Positions 56,145 to 64,000 of a DNA stretch of 64,000 nucleotides are shown here, in pieces. Origin of the DNA: Arachis hypogaea (lineage: Eukaryota; Streptophyta; Magnoliopsida; Fabales; Fabaceae); NCBI RefSeq assembly GCF_003086295.3, contig NC_092045.1, positions 88,674,693 through 88,738,692 of the forward strand, written 5' to 3'. Every line of letters starts with the position of its first letter. Positions within the stretch are counted from its first letter, which is position 1. The notes below the pieces were generated by a model, which ran no database searches, was not told the origin of the DNA, and worked only from the letters and a program-made list of their open reading frames with translations. The position numbers and the translations under genes are program-made.

Positions 56145-58466
56145 TCAGGTCAATGTTTGTGTAGTCCCAACACCAAACTTAGAGTTTGGATATGGGGTCT
56201 GAACACCAAACTTAGAGTTTGGTTGTGGCCTCACAACACCAAACTTAGAGTTTGACTGTGGGGGCTCTTCTTGACTCTGAACTGAGAGAAGCTCTTCATG
56301 CTTACTCTCTTTTGTCACAGAGGGATGGCCATGTGCCTTAAACACAAGGTAGTCCCCATTCAATTGAAGGACTAATTCACCTCTGTTGACATCCATCACA
56401 GCTCCTGCTGTGGCTAGGAAAGGTCTTCCAAGGATGATGCAATCATCCTCTTCCTTCCTAGTGTCTAAGATTATGAAATCAGCAGGGATGTAAAGGCCTT
56501 CAACCTTTACTAACACGTCCTCTACTATTCCATAAGCTTGTCTCAATGACTTGTCTGCCAATTGTAATGAGAACAAGGCAGGTTGTACCTCAATGATCCC
56601 CAGCTTCTCCATTACAGAGAGTGGTATAAGATTTATTCCTGACCCCAGATCACATAGAGCTTTTTCAAAGCTCATGGTGCCTATGGTACAAGGTATTAAG
56701 AACTTACCAGGATCTTGTTTCTTTTGAGGTAGAATTTGCTGAATCCAGGTATCCAGTTCACTAATGAGCAAGGGAGGTTCACTTTCCAAAGTCTCATCAC
56801 CAAACAACTTGGCATTCAGCTTCATGATAGCTCCTAAGTATTGAGCAATTTGCTCTCCAGTCACATCTTCATCCTCTTCAGAGGAAGAATAGTCTTCAGA
56901 GCTCATGAATGGCAGAAGGAGATTTAATGGAATCTCTATGGTCTCTATATGAGCCTCAGATTCCTTTGGATCCTTAATAGGAAACTCCTTCTTGCTTGAG
57001 GGACGTCCCAGGAGGTCTTCCTCACTAGGATTTTCGTCCTCCTCCTCCCTTGTGCATTCGGCCATATTGATCACATCAATGGCCTTGCACTCTCCTTTTG
57101 GATTTTCTTCTGTATTGCTTGGGAGAATACTGGGAGGAGTTTCAATAACTTTCTTACTCAGCTGGCCCACTTGTGCCTCCAAATTTCTGATGGAGGATCT
57201 TGTTTCATTCATGAAACTGAAAGTGGCCTTTGACAGATCAGAGACTATATTGGCTAAATTAGAAGTGTTTTGTTCAGAATTCTCTGTCTGTTGCTGAGAA
57301 GATGATGGATATGGCTTACTATTGCCTAGCCTAGTGCGTCCACCATTGTTAAAGCCTTGTTGAGGCTTTTGTTGATCCTTCCATGAGAAATTTGGATGAT
57401 TTCTCCATGATGAGTTATAGGTGTTTCCATAAGGTTCACCCATGTAATTAACCTCTGCCATGGCAGGGTTCTCAGGATCATAAGCTTCTTCAGAAGCTGC
57501 CTCTTTAGTACTGTTGGATGCATGTTGCCATCCATTCAGACTTTGAGAGATCATGTTGACCTACTGAGTCAACACTTTGTTCTGAGCCAATATGGCATTC
57601 AGAGCATCAATTTCAAGAACTCCTTTCTTCTGAGGTATCCCATTATTCACGGAATTCCTCTCAGAAGTGTACATGAATTGGTTGTTTGCAACCATATCAA
57701 TGAGTTCTTGAGCCTCTTCAGGCATTTTCTTTAGGTGAATAGATCCACCTACAGAATGGTCCAATGACATTTTCGAAAATTCAGATAGACCATAATAGAA
57801 TATATCTAATATGGTCCATTCTGAAAACATGTCAGATGAACATCTTTTGGTCAGCTGCTTGTATCTTTCCCAAGCTTCATAGAGGGATTCACCATCTTTT
57901 TGTTTGAAGGTTTGAACATCTACTCTCAGCTTACTCAGCTTTTGAGGAGGAAAGAATTTATCTAAGAAGGCAGTGACCAGCTTATCCCGGGAGTCCAGGC
58001 TATCCTTAGGTTGTGAATCCAACCATATTCTAGCTCTGTCTCTTACAGCAAAAGGGAAAAGCATGAGTCTGTAGACTTCAGGATCAACTCCATTTGTCTT
58101 TACAGTCTCACAGATCTGCAAGAAATCAGTTAAAAACTGATAAGGATCTTCAGACGGAAGTCCATAAAACTTACAGTTTTGTTGCATTAAGGCAACTAGC
58201 TGAGGTTTCAGCTCAAAGTTATTGGCTCCAATGGCAGGAATGGAGATGCTTCTTCCATCAAACTTGGACGTTGGCTTTGTGAAGTCACTAAGCATTCTCC
58301 TTGCATTATTATTATTTTTGGCTGCCATCTCCTTCTCTTGTTCAAAAATTTCTGAAAGGTTGTTTCTGGATTGTTGTAATTTAGCTTCTCTTAATTTTCT
58401 CTTCAGAGTCCTTTCAGGTTCTGGATCAATTTCAACAAGAGTGCCTTTTTCCCTGTTCCTGCTCAT
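56145..58466 (-). pseudogene. Element E gag-protease polyprotein (one nonsense codon)
   Basis: Starts at the ATG at 58466 (MSRNREKGTLVEIDPEPERT). 774 codons in one frame with a TAG at 57563-57561, where A has a Gln codon. Gag domain: ELKPQLVALMQQNCKF, FAVRDRARIWLDSQP, FPPQKLSKLRVDVQTF, HSVGGSIHLKKMPEEAQELID. Protease: catalytic ALCDLGSGINLIP and CIILGRPFLAT. Ends with three NSKFGV repeats and stops without RT, exactly as in A. Clear ortholog of the A ORF, which supports this as a stable architecture. Confidence 0.88.
56168..56255 (-). repeat. Triple PPT-like motif at the protease C-terminus (E)
   Basis: Three copies of AACTCTAAGTTTGGTGTT on the minus strand, in frame as NSKFGV. Confidence 0.75.
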
Positions 58467-59978
58467 ATGAAAGAGAAGAAAACAAGAAAAGAAAGAGGAA
58501 TCCTCTATGTCACAGTATAGAGATTCCTTTATGTTAGTAGAAGAAGAAAGGGGGAAGAAAGTAGAAGAGGGGATTCGGATATTAAGTGAAGAGGGATGAA
58601 GAGAAGTGTTAGTAATTAAATAATTAAATAGAATAAGAAAAGAGATAGAGAATTTTCGAAAACAATTTTGAAAAAGGGGTTAGTAATTTTCGAAAATTAG
58701 AGATAAGATAAGATTAAATTTAAAATTTAAAACAAAAGAATTTTTGAAAAAGAGATGAGATATTTTCGAAAACTAGAGAGGGAAAAGTAGTTAGATGGTT
58801 TTGAAAAAGATAAGAAATAAACAAAAAGTTAGTTAGTTGATTGAAAAAGATATTAAAATCAAATTTGAAAAAGATAAGAAGATAAGAAGTTAGATAAGAT
58901 ATTTTGAAATCAAATTTTGAAAAAGATAAAATTTTTGCAAAAGATAAGATAAAAGATAAAGAGATATATTTTGAAAAAGATTTAATTTTTAAATTTAAAA
59001 TTACTTACTTCACTAACAAGAAACTTCAAGATAAGATTCTAGAATTTAAAGATTGGACCTTTCTTAACAAGAAAGTGACAAACTTCAAATTTTTGAATCA
59101 ATCACATTAATTATTAGTGAATTTTCGAAAATTAGATGTAAAGATAAGAAAAAGATTTTGAAAAATATTTTGAAAAAGATTTTTGAAATTTTCGAAAAAT
59201 AGAAAAAAATGAAAAAGATATAATTTTTGAAAAAGATTTTGAAAAGATAAGATTTTTTTTTTAAATTGAAATTTTGACTTGACTTGTGAGAAACAGCTAA
59301 TTTTAAAAATTTTTGACCAAGTCAACCCAAAATTTCAAAAATTTGGAGGGAAATAAGGAAAAGATATTTTTTTGATTTTTGAATTTTTAATTATGAGAGA
59401 GAAAAACAACAAAAATACTCAATGCATGAAATTTTTAGATCAAAACAATGAATGCATGCAAGAATGCTATGAATGTCAAGATGAACACCAAGAACACTTT
59501 GAAGATCATGATGAACATCAAGAACATAATTTTGAAAAATTTTTGATGCAAAGAAAACATGTAAGACACCAAACTTAGAAATTTCTAATGCTTGAAAAAT
59601 ATGAATGCAAAGATGCACATGAAAAACAAGAAAAGACACAAAACAAGAAAACATCAAGATCAAACAAGAAGACTTTATCAAGAACAACTTGAAGATCATG
59701 AAGAACACTATGAATGCATGGAATTTTCGAAAAAATGCAAGAAAAATTTTAAGAGCATGCAATTGACACCAAACTTAAAATTAAAACAAAACTCAAACAA
59801 GAAACACAAAATATTTTTGATTTTTATGATTTTTTAATTTTTTTGTATTTCTATTTAATTTTTTCGAAAAACATGGTTAAAAAAACGAAAAAGAAAAGAA
59901 AAATTTTTAAAAATATTTTTGAAAAGAAAATTACCTAATCTGAGCAACAAGATGAACTGTCAGTTGTCCATACTCGAA
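58467..59978 (-). other. Element E leader
   Basis: A-rich GAAAAAGATAAGAT repeats (58620-59260), then a stretch with AGAACA/CAAGAACA repeats (59440-59720) and ACACCAAACTTA motifs near 59567 and 59766. No supported ORF. Confidence 0.6.
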
Positions 59979-59999
59979 CAATCCCCGGCAACGGCGCCA
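59979..59999 (-). promoter_or_regulatory. Primer binding site, tRNA-Asp type (element E)
   Basis: Minus-strand TGGCGCCGTTGCCGGGGATT, six bases from the LTR end at 60006. Confidence 0.93.
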
Positions 60000-60005
60000 A
60001 AAACT

Positions 60006-61713
60006 TGGTGGACGAAATTGTGATCCATGTTCTTTTGTACTTTGTATGAAATCATTATTATGGCACCAGTTGAATTCACAACTCCGTTCAACTAACCAGC
60101 AAGTGTACTGGGTCGTCCAAGTAATAAACCTTACGCGAGTAAGGGTCGATCCCACAGAGATTGTTGGTATGAAGCAAGCTATGGTCACCTTGTAAATCTC
60201 AGTTAGGCAGATTGAATTGGTTTATGGGTTTTCGAAAATTAATAAATAAAAAGAAAATAAAAAGGGATAGAAATACTTATGTAAATCAATAGTGAGAATT
60301 TCAGATAAGTGTATGGAGATGCTGTGCTCCTCTTGAAACTCTACTTCACTACTCACTCTTCCTTAATCCTTCTTACTCCTTTCTATGGCAAGCTGTATGT
60401 AGGGCTTCACCATCATCGGTGGCTACTTTCAATCCTCTCGGGAAAATGGTCCTATGCGCTGTCACTGCACGGCTAATCATCTGTCGGTTCTCAATCAGGT
60501 TGGAATAGAATCCATTGATTCTTTTGCGTCTGTCACTAACGCCCAGCCTTCAGGAGTTTGAAGCTCGTCACAGTCATTCAATACCGGAATCCTACTCGGA
60601 ATACCACAGACAAGGTGAGACTTTTCGGATTCCCAGGATCCTACTCGGAATACCACAGACAAGGTTAGACTTTCTAGATCCTCATGAATGCCGCCATCTA
60701 TCTAGCTTATACCACGAAGATTCTGTTGGGGAATCTAAGAGATATGCGCCCGGCCTAAGGTAGAACGGAAGTGGTTGTCAATCACGTGCGTTCATAGGTG
60801 AGAATGATGATGAGTGTCACGGATCATCATATTCATCAAGTTAAGTGTAACGTATATCTTGGAATAAGAAGAAAAGAGAATTGAATAAAAAGTAGTAGTG
60901 ATTGTATTGAAACTTGAGGTACAGCAGAGCTCCACACCCTTAATCTATGGTGTGCAGAAACTCCACTGTTGAAAATACATAAGTAAAAGGTTCAGGCATG
61001 GCCGAATGGTCAGCCCCCTTGAATGATCAAGAGACCAAATAATCAAAGGCTAAACAGTCAAGAGATTAAACTGTCAAAAGATGTCTAATACAATAGTAAC
61101 TTATCCTATTTATACTAGACTAACTACTAGGGTTTACATGAGTAAGTATTTGATGCATAAATCCACTTCCGGGGCCCACTTGGTGTATGCTTGGACTGAG
61201 CTTGATCTATCCACGAGCTGAGGCTTTTCTTGGAGTTGAACTCCAAGTTATGACGTGTTTTGGGCGTTCAACTCCGGATCATGACGTTTTTCTGGCGTTT
61301 AACTCCAGACAGCAGCATATACTTGGCGTTCAACGCCAAGTTACGTCGTCAATTTCCAAATAAAGTATGGACTATTATATATTGCTGGAAAGCTCTGGAT
61401 GTCTACTTTCCAACGCCGTTGAGAGCGCGCCATTTGGAGTTCTGTAGCTCCAGAAAATCCATTTCGAGTGCAGGGAGGTCAGATTCCAACAGCATCAGCA
61501 GTCCTTTTGTCAGCCTTTTTCAGAGTTTTGCTCAAGTCCCTCAGTTTCAGCCAGAATTTACCTGAAATCACAGAAAAACACACAAACTCATAGTAAAGTC
61601 CAGAAATGTGAATTTAACATAAAAACTAATGAAAACATCCTTAAAAGTAGCTTGAACTTACTAAAAACTACCTAAAAACAATGCCAAAAAGCGTATAAAT
61701 TATCCGCTCATCA
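60006..61713 (-). repeat. Element E 5' LTR
   Basis: 1708 bp; U3 dyads at 61230-61345, TATA on the minus strand at 61114-61105. Lacks the 86-bp segment of the left LTR. Confidence 0.92.
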
Positions 61714-61718
61714 GCGTT
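61714..61718. repeat. TSD of element E, right copy (GCGTT)
   Basis: Matches 51094-51098; the D dyad continues as GCGTTTAACACC. Confidence 0.92.
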
Positions 61719-61920
61719 TAACACCAGAATTGCAGCATCCTAGGCGTTCAGCAAAACGCCCAGTGATAATGGGGTTTTTGGTGTTTAACGCCAGCCAGGG
61801 TGCCTGGCTGGGCGTTAAACGCCCATAATGGCCACCAATTGGGCGTTAAACGCTAGAATGGATACCATTCTGGGCGTTAAACGTCAGAATGGATACCATT
61901 CTGGGCATTTAACGCCAGAA
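61714..61920. repeat. GCGTTNAACGC dyad array of element D, right part
   Basis: About six units. Spacers at 61791-61811, 61855-61871 and 61885-61903 are each inverted repeats with different sequences. Confidence 0.85.
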
Positions 61921-62256
61921 AGGCAGGGGAAGGAGATTTTGCTTTCCACTTCAATTTTTTTCACACTTTCATGTTTTGACCCATAATTTTCTACATAAAC
62001 ATGTTACAAATTTTCATTATTCACCCTCAAATTTCAAAAATCCAACAATTTTCTAAATTATTTCTCCAATCTCTTTCAAATCCTTTCCAAATCTTCTTCA
62101 AAAACTCAAGTATTTTCTCAAATTCTTTCCATATCTTCTCAAATCTCTTTCAAAACTTTCGAAATCCCTCTCCCTCCTTATAAATACACATTCGGCCATC
62201 CCCCTCTCTTCACCATTCGAATTTGCTTCTCCTCCTCTCTCTCCTCTTTCCTTTCT
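61921..62256 (+). other. Element D spacer
   Basis: T- and C-rich, with TTTCAAAAATCC-type low complexity. No gene. Ends in CTCTCCTC-rich sequence before the stem-loop. Confidence 0.45.
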
Positions 62257-62294
62257 TTTGCTTGAGGACAAGCAAACCTATAAGTTTGGTGTGC
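62257..62294 (+). promoter_or_regulatory. Element D internal PPT-like box with AGGA stem-loop
   Basis: TTTGCTTG-AGGA-CAAGCAAA (62257-62276), then CCTATAAGTTTGGTGTGC. It precedes the env-like ATG by about 37 bp. Confidence 0.7.
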
Positions 62295-62330
62295 TTTTCC
62301 GTGATCACTAAGCTAGGGCTCATCAAGACC

Positions 62331-63461
62331 ATGGCTCCCAAAGGAAAACAAACCAATTCAAGAGGCAAGAAAGAGAATGCTCCAAAGAATCTTTGGAGTC
62401 AAGAGAGGTTCTTAACCAAAGAACATGCAGACCATTACCACAAAATAATGGGTCTAAGGTCAGTGATCCCGGAAGTTAAATTCGATCTGAAAGAAGACGA
62501 ATATCCGGAGGTCCAAGAGCAAATTCGAAATAGAGGATGGGAAATTCTAGCCAATCCTGAAACAAAGGTTGGAAGAAACATGGTTCAGGAATTCTACTCA
62601 AATCTGTGGTTGACAGATAAGCAGAGAATGACTGGAACTGCTTTCCATACCTTTAGAACCATGGTCAGAGGGAGAACTATTTACTTCCATCTGGACAAAA
62701 TAAGAGAGGTCTTCAAACTGCCTCAACTACAAGATGATCCTGAATCCTTTAATAGGAGAATGGTGAGAGTAGATAAGGGGTTGGATCAAGTTCTAGAGGA
62801 CATATGCCTCCCTGGAACTAAGTGGATAACCAATTCAAAAGGTGTCACAAACCAACTCAAGAGGGGAGATCTCAAACCAGTTGCAAGAGGTTGGCTAGAC
62901 TTCATTGGGCGTTCTATTTTGCCCACTAGTAACCGTTCTGAGGTTACTATCAAGAGAGCAGTGATGATTCATTACATTATGCTGGGAAAAGAAGTGGAGG
63001 TTTATCATCTGATTGCTTGTGAGATTTACACAATTGCAAACAAAAACTCTATTGAAGCCAAACTGGCTTACCCAAGCTTAATCTCTTTGCTATGTAAAGA
63101 TGCTGGGGTGAGGATGGGAGTAGATGAATTCATCCCAATTGAACATCCAATCACCAAGAAGTCAATGGAAGGACAAATGCAAGATAACTCTATCAAAAGG
63201 AAGGCGCAGGAGTTCCTCCCTGAACTTCCTGAAATTGACTACTGGGCCCGCCTAGAAGCATCTGTTGCCAAGCTGCAAGAAGCTATGGAACAACTTAAGG
63301 AAGAACAGCAGAATCAAAACTGCATGCTCTGTAAACTACTGAAGGAACAAGAGAAGCAGGGGCGTGAGCTACAGGAGCTGAAGCGCCAGAAGCTCTCCCT
63401 TGAAGGGTCAAACATCCCACAAGTTGAGGGAGCATCCACTTCTCAAAATCAAGGTTGTTGA
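62331..63461 (+). CDS. Element D env-like/plant transposon protein, open
   Basis: 376 codons, fully open from the ATG at 62331 (MAPKGKQTNSRGKKENAPKN) to a TGA at 63459-63461. The frame is open upstream to 62223, but family alignment with A, C and E supports MAPKG as the start. Basic N-terminus; NRGWEILANP about residues 69-78; MVQEFYSNLW; TMVRGRTIYFHLDKI; LKPVARGWLDFIGRSILPTSNRSEVTI; C-terminal coiled coil (KLQEAMEQLKEEQQNQ and KEQEKQGRELQELKRQK). No signal peptide or membrane span seen. Remarkable because the pol of the same element is full of lesions. Function unknown. Confidence 0.82.
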   Translation: MAPKGKQTNSRGKKENAPKNLWSQERFLTKEHADHYHKIMGLRSVIPEVKFDLKEDEYPEVQEQIRNRGWEILANPETKVGRNMVQEFYSNLWLTDKQRMTGTAFHTFRTMVRGRTIYFHLDKIREVFKLPQLQDDPESFNRRMVRVDKGLDQVLEDICLPGTKWITNSKGVTNQLKRGDLKPVARGWLDFIGRSILPTSNRSEVTIKRAVMIHYIMLGKEVEVYHLIACEIYTIANKNSIEAKLAYPSLISLLCKDAGVRMGVDEFIPIEHPITKKSMEGQMQDNSIKRKAQEFLPELPEIDYWARLEASVAKLQEAMEQLKEEQQNQNCMLCKLLKEQEKQGRELQELKRQKLSLEGSNIPQVEGASTSQNQGC

Positions 63462-64000
63462 GTCCTAACTCTGTGATAACCTCTATCATTAGGAATCAAT
63501 TTTAGAGTCATTTAAATTTCTATTTTTAATTTTTTGTTTTTTCTATTATTATTAGTCTTCTCTTATAATTATCTTTGAGTCTTGTTCTTATTCCATGATT
63601 AATAAAATTTAAAGTTCATATCTTAAAGCTATAAATGTCCTATGAATCCATCACCTCTCTTAAATGAAAAATGCTTTAATCACAAAAGAACAAGAAGTAC
63701 AGGATTTCGAATTCATCTTTGAAACTAGTTGAATTAGTTTGATGTGGTGACAATACTTTTTATTTTCTGAATGAATGCTTGAATAGTGCATATGTCTTTT
63801 GAATTTGTTGTCTTAAGAATGTTAAAATTGTTGGCTCTTGAAAGAATGATGGAAAAGAAAAAATGTTATTGAGGATCTGAAAAACCATTAAATTGATTCT
63901 TGAAGCAAGAAAAAGCAGTGAATACAAAAAAAAGGAGAGAAAAAGCAAGCAGAAAAAGCCAATAGCCCTTTAAACCAAAAGGTAAGGGTAAAAATAAAAA
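63462..64000 (+). other. Element D 3' non-coding region, cut by the window end
   Basis: Same sequence family as 3' regions of A, C and E, here in plus orientation. A-rich at the end. The PPT and 3' LTR should follow within about 0.8 kb. Confidence 0.6.

Larger units (their letters stand above)
51099..61713 (-). mobile_element. Element E: non-autonomous Athila-type LTR retrotransposon
   Basis: 10.6 kb, minus strand. LTRs of 1795 and 1708 bp, TSD GCGTT, tRNA-Asp primer site. Same plan as A: gag-protease, no RT/RNase H/INT, post-ORF hairpin, dyad array, env-like ORF. About 24 LTR substitutions by eye (1.4%), plus an 86-bp indel. Inserted in element D. Confidence 0.92.
46194..64000 (+). mobile_element. 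Element D: 5'-deleted Athila-type element (contains E), runs off the window
   Basis: Plus strand. Starts with TGATGAGCGGATAATTTATAC at 46194, directly inside T RT. Order: partial 5' LTR (46194 to about 47228), protease, RT, RNase H, INT (to 50785), hairpin, dyad array (split by E), env-like ORF and 3' region. No PBS, leader or gag: the LTR joins the protease region directly. The 3' LTR lies beyond 64000. Predicted TSD from the left flank is CAGAG. Confidence 0.85.

Noticed and set aside
1..64000. A host gene among the elements
   Set aside because: Every ORF of note belongs to a retroelement by motif or position; the unassigned sequence lies inside element limits.

Overview
Plant nuclear DNA made almost entirely of nested Ty3/Gypsy LTR retrotransposons. 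I see no host gene. Evidence for a plant: tRNA-Asp-type primer sites (TGGCGCCGTTGCCGGGG), Athila-type RT (FMDDFSVFG), a Tat-type pol with a second RNase H, and the plant-only 'putative plant transposon protein' ORF. LTR style and dense GGCGTTTAACGCC dyads suggest a legume, most likely peanut (Arachis), in a gene-poor, probably pericentromeric region. The species call is inference from recall; no search was run.

Layout. Seven elements are resolved by LTR ends and target-site duplications (TSDs). T: an old Tat-lineage element, minus strand, 41149-46193 (3' part of pol, ~106-bp tandem repeats, antisense ORF). H: a plus-strand element inserted in T, at 1-1387, 11844-11907 and 37292-41148, ending in its 3' LTR (39676-41148). 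A: minus, 1388-11838, TSD ACGGG, in the env-like ORF of H. B: minus, 11908-37286, TSD GTACC, only 64 bp from A in the same ORF; it has three LTRs and two internal regions and no pol. C: minus, 17013-28069, TSD TTGCT, inside the ORF of B; Athila-type with gag-pro-RT-RNase H-INT. D: plus, 46194-51098 and 61719 to beyond the window, inserted in T; Athila-type, 5'-deleted, decayed pol, but an open env-like ORF. E: minus, 51099-61713, TSD GCGTT, inserted in a dyad array of D. Nesting reaches four levels (T>H>B>C).

How parts relate. A, C, D and E share one LTR family (TGATGAGCGG...). C and D carry RT and integrase. A and E carry only gag-protease plus the env-like ORF, so they look like non-autonomous partners. 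By-eye LTR divergence is about 0.6% (C), 1.2% (A) and 1.4% (E), all young.

Most notable: (1) a stem-loop with an AGGA loop beside a polypurine-tract box, 13 copies over several families with compensatory stem changes, normally present twice per element; (2) arrays of dyads with core GCGTTNAACGC whose arms change in pairs, in U3 upstream of the TATA box, in leaders, after pol and even inside coding sequence; (3) a hairpin just after the gag-pol stop, shared in form by unrelated internal regions; (4) a three-LTR mosaic element. None can be tested here without alignment, folding or expression data.
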